From Sphingomonas sp. JUb134 (GTDB taxonomy: Bacteria; Pseudomonadota; Alphaproteobacteria; Sphingomonadales; Sphingomonadaceae), in assembly GCF_004341505.2 (NCBI RefSeq), contig NZ_SLYP02000002.1, positions 347,324 to 411,323 of the forward strand: a DNA stretch of 64,000 bases, written 5' to 3'. The position numbers and the translations under genes were made by a program. The notes under the pieces are model-generated. The model made no database searches and was not told the origin of the DNA. It was given only the letters and a program-made list of their open reading frames with translations. Positions 35,045 to 43,952 of this stretch are shown piece by piece (the first letter of the stretch is position 1; every line of letters starts with the position of its first letter).

Positions 35045-37180
35045 ATGCGGGGGGGCCGTATCCTGATCGGTCTTCTGGCGCCGGTCCTGGCAGCGCAGGC
35101 GCTCGCCCAGGTCCAGTCGACCCAGCAGGGCCAGCAGGGCGTCGGCGATTTCTACGGCCTGGGCGATTACACCTACTTCAGCGACACGACCCCCAAACCC
35201 ACCCCGACCCCCACACCCTCATCCGCGCCGGTCGCAAAGACGACGGTGACCAGCGTCGCCGAGCCGAGCGCGGCTCCCGCGCGGACCACCGCCAGCATGG
35301 CCCGCACGGTTCAGCCTGCGGCAGCGAGTAATGCGGTCGCGGCCGAGCCGAGCGCGCAGTCGAGCAGTTCGACCTACACCTATCCCAAAGGGGACATGGC
35401 GGCGGCACGCGCCGCGGCGAAGGCACTGGCGACCCCGGCACGCCAGGCTTCGGGCGGCATCATCTCCTCGACCGATCTGCCCTCGACCATCCCGGGCTTC
35501 AGCAGCGGCACCCAGCCCGGCGAAGCCTATGCCGACGATCCCGACGCGCTGATCGCGGCGGGCGGGTCTGCCGCTGGCGCGAACGAGGCGTGGCAGCTCG
35601 TCACCGATCCGGGCCGCAAGGTCGTGACCGTGCCTGCCGGCGATCTCACGCGCGCGCAGGACGTCGAGAAGGACCCGAACAGCTATCTCGCCGGTCAGTC
35701 GGTGGGCGGCGCCGACGGTAGCTGCAAGCCGCTGCCTCCCAATGGCACCACCGATTATTACGAGGCGACCTGCAACAAGGGCGCGAAGCTCGAGGAAACC
35801 CCGGCGACCTGCACCGGCAGGATGGACCCGGTAATCGTCGATACGCTCAGGTACTTCTATTATGGCGTGCGCGACCAGAACGAAGGCGGCGGGTTCGCGC
35901 GCAACAGCGTGATGCAGGCCAAGGTCGGCGCCGGTCTGTGCCGGGTCGAGGCGGGCACGCCGCATATCTGCGATGCGCAGATCGAACTGGGGGCGGGCGG
36001 CGGCAACGTCGAGGCCTATCGCAAGTGGTGCAAGAAGCAGTCGTCGATGAATACCACGGCGCAGCTTTACTCCTGCTCGGCCGAAATCCCCCAGGCCGAG
36101 ATCCCGGCGCACCAGAATTACGCGACCGGCACGGTGTACCTCAGGAAGGAGGGCACGCGCGAGGTCACGCTGACGCGCAATGAGGGAAGCTGTCCGGCGC
36201 TGGTGTCCGACACCGCCTGCATCGCGACCGGCCCGGAGGTCTGCACCGAGGGGCCTGAGACGCGGATCATCGACGGTGTGTCGGTCACGGCATCGTGCTG
36301 GGCGTGGTCGCGCCCGTTCACCTGTCAGCGCATCACCCAGGCGTCCGATTGCAGCGATCTGGAGAACGGCGGGAAATGCACCTTCCTGCGTGACGAGTGC
36401 CTCGACGATCCGCAGTCCGGTCCGTGCCAGGTCACGACGAAGGTCTACAAATGCCCGGTCCCGACGCCGCCTTCGACCGATCCCAAGCAATATATCTGCG
36501 GTGATGACGTCTATTGCATCGACGGCGAATGCGAACCGGTCGAGCGCGAGGCGTCGACCGAGTTCAAGGACGCCGTGGTCGGGCTGCACGCGCTGGGCCA
36601 GGCCAATGCCGAGTTCGATCCCGATACGCTTACCCTGTTCTCGGGCAAGCGGCAGACCTGCCACAAGCCGGTGTTCGGACTGGTCAACTGCTGCGCGGGC
36701 AAGGCCTCGGGCCTCATCACGACCGCTGCCGGCGCGGCCGCGATCGCGGGCGGGCCGGTGGCGATCGCCGCGCTCGCGACGCCGTTCCTCACGATGTTCA
36801 TGTGCTCGAACGACGAGAAGCTGCTCGACGTGCAGGACCGGATGGGGATGTGCCACAAGTTGGGCGAATATTGCTCGGACAAGGTGCTGGGCATCTGCAC
36901 CTCCAAGAAGACGGCCTATTGCTGCTTCGAGAGCAAGCTGTCGCGCATCCTGCAGGAACAGGGCCGCCCGCAGATCAACAAGCCGTGGGGCAGCGCCAAG
37001 AAGGAAACCTGCAAGGGGTTCACGCTCGATGAATTCTCGCGCCTCGACCTGTCGGTGATGGATTTCACAGAGGTCTATGCCGAGTTCGTCGACGCCGCGA
37101 AGCTGCCCGACGAGATCGAAACCTCGCGCCAGATCCAGGAACGGATCAAGGCCTATTACGAGGCGAAGAAAAGCCAATGA
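35045..37180 (+). CDS. traN: Mating-pair stabilisation adhesin TraN
   Basis: 711 aa. Large outer-membrane protein that holds donor and recipient together. Signal peptide MRGGRILIGLLAPVLAAQ to ALAQ, a Pro/Thr/Ser-rich segment (about 45-120), then a long Cys-rich body with more than 35 cysteines (for example NCCAGKASGLI; ICTSKKTAYCCFESKLSRIL), and the TraN end KETCKGFTLDEFSRLDLSVM. It overlaps the next gene by 4 bp. Confidence 0.92.
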   Translation: MRGGRILIGLLAPVLAAQALAQVQSTQQGQQGVGDFYGLGDYTYFSDTTPKPTPTPTPSSAPVAKTTVTSVAEPSAAPARTTASMARTVQPAAASNAVAAEPSAQSSSSTYTYPKGDMAAARAAAKALATPARQASGGIISSTDLPSTIPGFSSGTQPGEAYADDPDALIAAGGSAAGANEAWQLVTDPGRKVVTVPAGDLTRAQDVEKDPNSYLAGQSVGGADGSCKPLPPNGTTDYYEATCNKGAKLEETPATCTGRMDPVIVDTLRYFYYGVRDQNEGGGFARNSVMQAKVGAGLCRVEAGTPHICDAQIELGAGGGNVEAYRKWCKKQSSMNTTAQLYSCSAEIPQAEIPAHQNYATGTVYLRKEGTREVTLTRNEGSCPALVSDTACIATGPEVCTEGPETRIIDGVSVTASCWAWSRPFTCQRITQASDCSDLENGGKCTFLRDECLDDPQSGPCQVTTKVYKCPVPTPPSTDPKQYICGDDVYCIDGECEPVEREASTEFKDAVVGLHALGQANAEFDPDTLTLFSGKRQTCHKPVFGLVNCCAGKASGLITTAAGAAAIAGGPVAIAALATPFLTMFMCSNDEKLLDVQDRMGMCHKLGEYCSDKVLGICTSKKTAYCCFESKLSRILQEQGRPQINKPWGSAKKETCKGFTLDEFSRLDLSVMDFTEVYAEFVDAAKLPDEIETSRQIQERIKAYYEAKKSQ

Positions 37181-37584
37181 CCGGCGTGACGCAACTGTCG
37201 GACCATCGTCCGTTTCCCGACCTCTCGGTCGCGGAATTCGCGGTGCTGATCGCGCTCCTGCGCGCCGGACCGCACCCGGCCGGGTTCCTCATCCCGACGC
37301 TCGACAGCTGGTTCGATACGAAGCTCTGCGTCGCCGACCTCGAACCGACGATCGCGCGGCTGATCCGCGCCAACCTCATCCTGCGCCGGGGCGAGACGCT
37401 GTATCCCCGCCGGCACGCCCGCAACCTCATCATCGGGGTGTACGGCAACCTGTTCCGCATCCTCGCAGACGACATGGCGCAGCTCGTGTCGCTTCAGGAG
37501 CCGTCGCTCCTCGGGACGCTCAAATCCTACCTCACCCGCCGCGAACAGGAAGATCGCGAAAAGCAGAAACAGAAGGACGACTGA
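37177..37584 (+). CDS. Soluble protein of the tra operon, unknown
   Basis: 135 aa, ATGA overlap with traN. Helical, without signal or TM: SVAEFAVLIALLRAGPHPAG, ARLIRANLILRRGETLYPRR, and a charged C-terminus (REQEDREKQKQKDD). The succession of helices with a short hairpin near residues 60-80 would suit a winged-helix fold, but this is a guess. No F counterpart at this position. Confidence 0.65.
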   Translation: MTGVTQLSDHRPFPDLSVAEFAVLIALLRAGPHPAGFLIPTLDSWFDTKLCVADLEPTIARLIRANLILRRGETLYPRRHARNLIIGVYGNLFRILADDMAQLVSLQEPSLLGTLKSYLTRREQEDREKQKQKDD

Positions 37585-37585
37585 C

Positions 37586-38494
37586 ATGCGCAAGGCCCTG
37601 ACCCTCGCTCTCATCCTCTCGGTCGCGTCGCCCGTGCTGACGCCGGCGACGGCGCAGGACCTGACGCCGCTGCCGGATTCGGTGTCCTCCACCCGCGATG
37701 CCGGTGACGACGGCCGCGATGGCGGTCAGGACAGCTATGGCAGCGCGGACGATCTGGGATCGGCCGACCGCGTCGCGGCGCAGACCGGGGACGACTTCTA
37801 CTGCCGCGAGCGGCGGCTCGGCACCTGGTTCTATTGCGACAAGCCGAAGGCCAAGCCCGCCGAGCAGCGATCGGCGCAGCCCGCGCGGTCCTCGGCCGAG
37901 CAGCTTGCGGCGATCTCGAAGCAGCTGGAGGAACTGAAGGCGCGGGCGATCCTCGAGCCGACGCCCGAGAACATCAGCCATTATATCGCTTTCCAGCGCG
38001 AGCAGCTTGATCGTGCCTCCTCTTTCGCGGACATGTGGCAGCGTACGATCTGGCAGAACCCGGACCTCGACTACACGCTCCAGCGCCCGGTCAACCAGCT
38101 GGGCAAGCGGACCTGGCTCGATAGCCGTAATGCGGATCGAGAGCGCGTGCTGTCGCAGATCTCGAAGCGGTACGGCGTGTTCTATTTCTACTCGTCGGCC
38201 TGTGCTGCGTGCGAAACCTTCGGGCCGATCATGCGCAGTGTGTCGGATCGCTTCGGCCTGACCGTCATGGCAATCTCGCTCGATGGCGGGCCGACCCGCG
38301 CCTTCCCGAACTATACGGTCGACACCGGCCAGTACAAGGCGATGGGCATGCGCGGCCAGCAGGTGCCCGCGCTTGTGCTGTTCGACACTGTCACCAAGCA
38401 GCCCATGCCGATCGGCTACGGCGTGATGGCGGCCGACGAAGTGATGAACCGCATCTTCACACTGACCAGCGTCAAGCCCGGGAGTGACTTCTGA
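37586..38494 (+). CDS. traF: T4SS thioredoxin-like protein TraF
   Basis: 302 aa. Signal peptide ending TATA-QD (about 24), a CRERRLGTWFYCDKP segment typical of TraF, and a thioredoxin fold with FYSSACAACETFGPI: CAAC at 206-209, unlike F TraF where the active cysteines are lost, so it may be an active oxidoreductase like TrbB. Cis-Pro in GQQVPALVLF. One base overlap with traH. Confidence 0.9.
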   Translation: MRKALTLALILSVASPVLTPATAQDLTPLPDSVSSTRDAGDDGRDGGQDSYGSADDLGSADRVAAQTGDDFYCRERRLGTWFYCDKPKAKPAEQRSAQPARSSAEQLAAISKQLEELKARAILEPTPENISHYIAFQREQLDRASSFADMWQRTIWQNPDLDYTLQRPVNQLGKRTWLDSRNADRERVLSQISKRYGVFYFYSSACAACETFGPIMRSVSDRFGLTVMAISLDGGPTRAFPNYTVDTGQYKAMGMRGQQVPALVLFDTVTKQPMPIGYGVMAADEVMNRIFTLTSVKPGSDF

Positions 38495-39936
38495 TGGTCC
38501 GCTCGATCGTCCGCTTCTGCGCCGCGGTTCTCGCGCAGGCCAGCATGATCCTCGCGATTGGAGGTCTCGTCGCTACGCCGGCGATGGCCGACGTCCAGGG
38601 CGAGATGAACAGCTATTTCAACAAGTCGGGCGCGGCCGCGAACGTGACCGGCCCGACCGCTTTCCAGGGTCAGTCGGCGGGCTATTATTCGGGTGGTTCG
38701 CTGTGGAGCCGCTTTCCGCAGAAGTCGATCAACCCGGTCAGAGTCGCGCTTCCCAGCGCGCGTGGCGGCTGTGGCGGCATCGACCTGTTCGCGGGGTCGT
38801 TCTCGTTCATCAACGCCGATGAGATCGTGGCGATGCTGAAGGCGACCGCCAACAACGCGATCGGCTTCGCGTTCCAGCTCGCGATCGACAGCATCTCCGC
38901 GCAGATCGGCGGGGTGATGAAGGACATGAGCCAGCGCGTGCAGCAGCTGAACGCGTTCAACATGTCCTCTTGCGAGGCGGCGCAGCAGGCGATCGGCTCG
39001 CTGTGGCCGGCGATGGACGGGGCGTCCTCGACGATCTGTCAGCAGGTCGGCGGGGCGAAGGGCTTCTTCTCCGACGCGGCCGCGGCGCGTCACGGCTGCA
39101 CCAACAAGGGCGAGCGGGAGTCGACGATCGCCAAGGCCGGTGACGATGCCGAGCTGGTCCAGTCGAAGAACTACACCTGGTATGCGCTGAACGCCAAGAG
39201 CGCGACCAAGCCGTCCCGCGAATATGCCGAGTTCCTCATGACGATGGTCGGTACGATCATCTACGATGCGACCAAGGCCAAGGACAGCATGGGCGCGTTC
39301 CAGTTCATCGCGCCGGCCAGCTGGGACACCTATCAGGCGCTGCTCGACGGCACCGCCTCGGCGCCGACTGACGTGTGGCAGTGCGACACCACTGACGACA
39401 AGGGGTGTCTGAAGCCCACGCCTACCAAGCTGAGCATCTCGACCAACGAGGCGCTGCGTACGCGCGTCCTCAAGGCGATGGACAGCATGTCGGGCAAGAT
39501 CCGGTCAAATGCCGCGCTGTCGGGCGATGAGATCGCCCTGCTCGGAATGACCTCGATCCCGCTCTACAAGATCCTTGTCGTCAACGAGGCGGCGCACATG
39601 GGCCTGTCGGGCGGCGATCGCGCGACGCTCGCCGAGATGGTCGCGATCGACATGCTGATGTCGATGCTCGACCGGATGCTGGACACGATCTCGCAGGCGC
39701 AGGCGGGCGCGAAGTTCGTCTCGACCGACGAATTCAAGGCGTGGCGCGCCCAGGTCGACAGCGTGAAGACCGAGCTGTCGCGGCGCAGCGAGAAGATGGC
39801 CGGGCAGATCTCCAATACCTACCGGGTGATCCAATACACCCAGTTCATGGAATCCACCCTCAAGAACACGATGAGCCCGCAGCTGTCGGCATCGCTCCGG
39901 TTCGGACGCGGGCTCAGCGCTCAGGGCTTGCGGTAA
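38494..39936 (+). CDS. traH: T4SS assembly protein TraH
   Basis: 480 aa. Signal peptide (cut near AMA-DV, residue 31), then YFNKSGAAANVTGPTAFQGQ, the conserved TraH entry, GGCGGIDLFAGSFSFINADE, and coiled-coil helices towards the end (LMSMLDRMLDTISQAQAGA; WRAQVDSVKTELSRRSEKM). Periplasmic, part of the pilus assembly group with TraF, TraU, TraW and TrbC. Confidence 0.93.
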   Translation: MVRSIVRFCAAVLAQASMILAIGGLVATPAMADVQGEMNSYFNKSGAAANVTGPTAFQGQSAGYYSGGSLWSRFPQKSINPVRVALPSARGGCGGIDLFAGSFSFINADEIVAMLKATANNAIGFAFQLAIDSISAQIGGVMKDMSQRVQQLNAFNMSSCEAAQQAIGSLWPAMDGASSTICQQVGGAKGFFSDAAAARHGCTNKGERESTIAKAGDDAELVQSKNYTWYALNAKSATKPSREYAEFLMTMVGTIIYDATKAKDSMGAFQFIAPASWDTYQALLDGTASAPTDVWQCDTTDDKGCLKPTPTKLSISTNEALRTRVLKAMDSMSGKIRSNAALSGDEIALLGMTSIPLYKILVVNEAAHMGLSGGDRATLAEMVAIDMLMSMLDRMLDTISQAQAGAKFVSTDEFKAWRAQVDSVKTELSRRSEKMAGQISNTYRVIQYTQFMESTLKNTMSPQLSASLRFGRGLSAQGLR

Positions 39937-39960
39937 CGCGGCGGCAAGGGAGCGACGGCG

Positions 39961-42900
39961 ATGCTCGAAGTCTTCACGATCGGCGGGGGCGAATATATCG
40001 TCAACGTCTTCAACGCGGTCGCGGCATGGACCGGGGGCGGGGGCTATCGCTCGATGCTCCAGGTTGTGATGGTGATGGGCTTCATCTACTCGCTGTTCGT
40101 CGTCGCCTTCTCGCTCGACTGGCGGGCGTGGTTCAACTGGTTCCTGCAGTCGACGCTCATCTACATGATGCTGATGGTCCCGACCGTCACGGTGAAGGTG
40201 ACCGACCGGATCAACCCCGCGCTCGCGCCGGCGGTGGTGGACAATGTGCCGCTGGGTCTGGGAGTGATGGCCTCCTTCACCAGCCAGGTCGGCGACTGGA
40301 TGACGCGCTCGGCCGAGACCGTGTTCGTCATGCCCAACGCGCTCGCGCTGACCAACAACGGCATGATCTACGGTGCGCGGCTGATGGACAAGGCGCGCAC
40401 GTTCCAGATCACCGACAGCGTCTTCCGCGCGAACCTCGACGAGCATCTCAAGCAATGCACCTTCTATGACGTGCTGCTCGGCTTCAAGGCGATGGACGAT
40501 CTCACCAAGACCGGCAATCTGTGGGAATCGATCGGGCCGGGGTCGCCGGCGCGCAGCCAGCGGTGGATCACCTCGACAGGCCCCGGCACCACCGAAAATT
40601 CGATCATCCCGTGCAACGAAGCCTATTCGCGGATGGATGGTCAGTGGCAGACGGCGTACGACAAGGATCTGATCCCGTTCGCCAGGAACGCCTATCCCGG
40701 CATCGCCGACACGATCGCGGCCCAGCGCATCCGCGATGACCTGCCGGTGGTCGCCGCCCAGATGCACGGCACCTCGACCGATGCCTATTCGTACCTCAAG
40801 CAGATTTCGATGATCGACGCGTTCCTGGCCGCGCGCGAGAGCTTCTCCGACGCCGGGTGGGACGCCTATGCGTCGCAGCGCGCGGACGCTCAGGCCAAGA
40901 ACACCTACACCTCGATCGCGACGCAGGCGATGACCTGGGTGCCGCTCCTCGGCATCGTCCTGACGGTCGTGTTCTACGCAATGTTCCCGGTGCTCTTCCC
41001 GCTGTTCCTGTTTCCCAGGACCGGCCTGCAGACGCTCAAGGGATATGCGACCGGGTTCTTCTATCTCGCCTCCTGGGGGCCGCTCTACGTCATCCTGCAC
41101 ATGTTCGTGATGAGCAGGGCGGCGAGCCTTTATCACGCGGCGGCGCCGATCGGGCCGACGCTGCTGGTCTCGGACGGCATGGCGAGCGTCAATGAATCGA
41201 TCTCGACTCTCGCCGGCTTCCTGATGATGAGCGTGCCGTTCATCGCGGGCGGAATGGCGCGCGGCGCGATGGCGATCGCGGGGCATGCGACCTCGATGCT
41301 GCAGCCGGCGCACAGCGCGGCCGAGCAGGCGGCGACCGAGCGCACCACCGGCAACTATTCGTATGGCAACACCTCGTTCCAGAACCTCACGTCGGGCATG
41401 ACCCAGGCGAACAAGTTCGACGATCAGCCCAAGTTCAATTCGGGCTATTCGGTCGGCACGTTCACCAACGCCGACGGTGGCGTGACGTACGGCTTCGCGG
41501 ACGGGACCAACGCGTTCGATACCCGCCAGGGCATCTCGAACCTCGCATTCACGCCGACGCGGACCGCCGGGTTCGACAGCAGCATGAGCCGGGCGCTCTC
41601 GGACGGGCAGACGCACACCCAGTCGCTCCGCAGCGCGGCATCGCAATCCTGGAACGCTACGGCGACGACGGCGACGGATCTGTTGACGGCCGCTGAGCAT
41701 CGGCGTGGTAGTTCGACCGAGACGGGGTCGGGGTTCAATAACAGCATCACCAGAATGACGGAGGCATCTCGGAGCCTTTCCACCGGACTGAGCAATCGCT
41801 TTGGTCTTAGTGAGTCCGATGCACAGCAAGTCGCCCGTGCTTCGCAGACCACAGGCGACGCGAACGCCGGCATAGAAGTTCTTAAGAAGTTGTGGGGCGT
41901 CACCGGAAGGGCTGGCCTCAGCGGTAAAATCGCATCGATCGCGACCGAAAATACGAACAGGACGCTGTCGGCCGATAACGCCTACGGGGAATTACAAGAC
42001 TACATTACAAAGGAAACTAACTCGACGCAGGCCCGGGCAGCACGCGACGAATTCATGCGTGAATCTAGCACGAGCGGAGATAGCGAGGTTCGGTCGCTGT
42101 CGCAGAAGCTGGGCGTCAGCGTCGGGGAATCGCGGTCGGCGTCGTTGGAAGCAACTCGAGCCGAAGAGACGTTCCAGCGGGTCAGCAACGATGTCAGGGA
42201 GGCCTCGGCGCGGGGCTGGTCGCTCAATCGGAACGAGAGCCAGGAGTTTGTCGTGTATGCCCAGGAGCGGCTTCTCGGCGACGACACGCTGTCGCAGTTC
42301 GGGTGGACGCCAGGCATGGTCATGCCGCGCACGCCGCAACAGGAACAGGTGCGCGATATCCTGCTTGGCGAATTCATGGAGCGCCGCGTCGCATCGGTCC
42401 GCGACGAACTGGGTGTAAGCGTGCCTGAGCGTCTGTCGGGGCAGTTGCATGGCCCCGCATCGGCGACCCCGGGTGCGGTAAACCAATGGGGCAACCAGCG
42501 CGCAGCCGGTGTCAGGGCACAAGGACCGGACGTGTCGATCCGCGAAAGTTCGCGCGATCTCGACTTGGCCGGCAATGTCGCAGACGCGATCCCGAATGCG
42601 TCAGCGCGCATCACCCGTGGTGCATTCGAGGTCGGCAACGGTGTCGACGAGGCGAGAGGGACGGCGGGTCAGCTAGGTGACCATGTCCAAGAGCGCAATG
42701 ATGCGTGGATCACGACGACACTTCCCGGTGTTGAGGGCGCGCGCAACTGGGTCCGTGACAATCTCGGGATCGGAGCTGGCACCAGCCATGTTTACGAAGT
42801 CCCGCGCGGTGAACGTGCGATGCTGCCGATTTCGGGGCGGCTGAGTTCGGGAATGGGTGGTCGGATCGACCCGGTCACTGGCGAGCCCGGACGGCATCAC

Positions 42901-43218
42901 CGAGGGGTGGATATTGCCGCGCCAGCAGGGACGGAGATCCGCGCACCTGCATCGGGCCAGGTCATCCGAAACGACTTCCAGGCCAACGGGGCCGGCAATT
43001 ATGTGGTCCTGCAGCACGGCGACGGGTCGCAGAGCAAATACTTCCACATGCAGGATCGGTCTGGCTTCCAGGTCGGCAGCACGGTCGAAGCTGGGGCGGT
43101 GATCGGGCGTGTTGGCAGCACCGGGAAATCGACCGGTTCGCACCTTCATTATGAATTATGGAAGGATGGCGCTCCGGTCGATCCGAGGCGGTTCCAGCTT
43201 AGGAATGGCCGGGAGTGA
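39961..43218 (+). CDS. traG: TraG with C-terminal LytM/M23 peptidase domain
   Basis: 1085 aa. The first 450 residues are TraG-N: several TM helices (for example VVMVMGFIYSLFVVAFSLDW; LLGIVLTVVFYAMFPVLFPL) and EVFTIGGGEYIVNVFNAVAA at the start. The middle (about 460-940) is the variable periplasmic part. From about 960 an M23 metallopeptidase follows: RLSSGMGGRIDPVTGEPGRH, zinc ligands H980-x3-D984 and H1061-L-H1063 in GSHLHYELWKDG, all present, so it is likely an active murein endopeptidase. In F, TraG has no such domain; transglycosylases such as orf169 do this job. The middle has a visibly lower GC content than the rest. Confidence 0.92.
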   Translation: MLEVFTIGGGEYIVNVFNAVAAWTGGGGYRSMLQVVMVMGFIYSLFVVAFSLDWRAWFNWFLQSTLIYMMLMVPTVTVKVTDRINPALAPAVVDNVPLGLGVMASFTSQVGDWMTRSAETVFVMPNALALTNNGMIYGARLMDKARTFQITDSVFRANLDEHLKQCTFYDVLLGFKAMDDLTKTGNLWESIGPGSPARSQRWITSTGPGTTENSIIPCNEAYSRMDGQWQTAYDKDLIPFARNAYPGIADTIAAQRIRDDLPVVAAQMHGTSTDAYSYLKQISMIDAFLAARESFSDAGWDAYASQRADAQAKNTYTSIATQAMTWVPLLGIVLTVVFYAMFPVLFPLFLFPRTGLQTLKGYATGFFYLASWGPLYVILHMFVMSRAASLYHAAAPIGPTLLVSDGMASVNESISTLAGFLMMSVPFIAGGMARGAMAIAGHATSMLQPAHSAAEQAATERTTGNYSYGNTSFQNLTSGMTQANKFDDQPKFNSGYSVGTFTNADGGVTYGFADGTNAFDTRQGISNLAFTPTRTAGFDSSMSRALSDGQTHTQSLRSAASQSWNATATTATDLLTAAEHRRGSSTETGSGFNNSITRMTEASRSLSTGLSNRFGLSESDAQQVARASQTTGDANAGIEVLKKLWGVTGRAGLSGKIASIATENTNRTLSADNAYGELQDYITKETNSTQARAARDEFMRESSTSGDSEVRSLSQKLGVSVGESRSASLEATRAEETFQRVSNDVREASARGWSLNRNESQEFVVYAQERLLGDDTLSQFGWTPGMVMPRTPQQEQVRDILLGEFMERRVASVRDELGVSVPERLSGQLHGPASATPGAVNQWGNQRAAGVRAQGPDVSIRESSRDLDLAGNVADAIPNASARITRGAFEVGNGVDEARGTAGQLGDHVQERNDAWITTTLPGVEGARNWVRDNLGIGAGTSHVYEVPRGERAMLPISGRLSSGMGGRIDPVTGEPGRHHRGVDIAAPAGTEIRAPASGQVIRNDFQANGAGNYVVLQHGDGSQSKYFHMQDRSGFQVGSTVEAGAVIGRVGSTGKSTGSHLHYELWKDGAPVDPRRFQLRNGRE

Positions 43219-43453
43219 AGATGAAGGCGAAAGCCATTACTATTGCAATAAACACAAAGAAAAGCTTTGCATGTGAGTTGTCGCTCACTTCGGGTGGCTC
43301 AAATTCATCGTGTCTAGTGGCTTCAGCCAATGCCTCCCGGCCTACATGCGTCATTTGATCGTACATGTTGCTAGGATTGATATATCCGTTTGAAGACGAG
43401 CCACCGATTGGGAACCGATCCCAGTCCATCTGGCCAGGTTCGTGGTTCAACAT
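43199..43453 (-). CDS. Small tail-anchored protein after traG, possible entry exclusion
   Basis: 84 aa on the strand opposite to the operon, overlapping the end of traG tail to tail by 20 bp. AAGGAG lies 6 bp before ATG 43453, strong support for a real gene. Polar N-terminal 60 residues (FPIGGSSSNGYINPSNMYDQ) and one C-terminal TM helix (about 61-78, KLFFVFIAIVMAFAFIF). Notably A/T-rich compared with neighbours. Entry exclusion genes lie next to traG in F, hence the idea; function unproven. Confidence 0.65.
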   Translation of the reverse strand: MLNHEPGQMDWDRFPIGGSSSNGYINPSNMYDQMTHVGREALAEATRHDEFEPPEVSDNSHAKLFFVFIAIVMAFAFIFTPGHS

Positions 43454-43569
43454 GGCCGCTCCTTCCTCAATCCGTGGCTGACCGTGCTGGTCAGAATTAG
43501 GCTTGCAAAGCCTAGCATATCGGATTGAGTTTGGCGAGGATTTTCACCCGTACTGACGGAGTGGGCACG

Positions 43570-43926
43570 GTGGAGCAGGACGGCGAAAACCCGCGCACGA
43601 TCGAACGCTACGAGGCGCTGCTGCGCGAGCATCTGCTGTTCTACGATGCGCTGCGTCTGCGCGAGCGCCGGCCGAGGAGCGCGGCGCAGCGCCAGTTCCA
43701 GGACGTGGCGTGGGGGAAGGCCGCGCCGGTCACCGATCACGAGTGCGCCTATGTCTGGCACCTGAAGGCGCGCGGGATCGCGCCGTTCAACACGCCGGCG
43801 CCGGCACCGCATATCGACGACGTGATGGCCGGATTCGACGTCGGCGCGCGGCCGGTGAGTGGCGACGTCGGCACGAAATGGGATAATGCCTGGCGCGAGT
43901 ATCGTGGTGGCCGGGAGTTCTTCTAA
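43570..43926 (+). CDS. Small protein, function unknown
   Basis: 118 aa from GTG 43570 (GGAG 8 bp upstream); the frame is open back to TTG 43525. Charged and helical (NPRTIERYEALLREHLLFYD; RERRPRSAAQRQFQDVAWGK), ending WREYRGGREFF. No family recognised. It directly precedes the SRAP gene with a 26-bp gap. Confidence 0.55.
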   Translation: MEQDGENPRTIERYEALLREHLLFYDALRLRERRPRSAAQRQFQDVAWGKAAPVTDHECAYVWHLKARGIAPFNTPAPAPHIDDVMAGFDVGARPVSGDVGTKWDNAWREYRGGREFF

Positions 43927-43952
43927 CCTGGGCACGATGAAGGAGCCGATCG

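Noticed and set aside
35219-37177. Open frame of 652 codons antisense to traN
   Set aside because: Shadow of the Cys-rich traN gene; no SD, no family, Arg/Leu-rich.
39505-41829. Open frame of 774 codons antisense to traH/traG
   Set aside because: Same artefact; it crosses the traH/traG boundary and has Arg/His-rich low-information sequence.
22725-43218. Self-sufficient conjugation system
   Set aside because: Mating-pair genes are complete, but no full relaxase and no TraD coupling protein is in the window.
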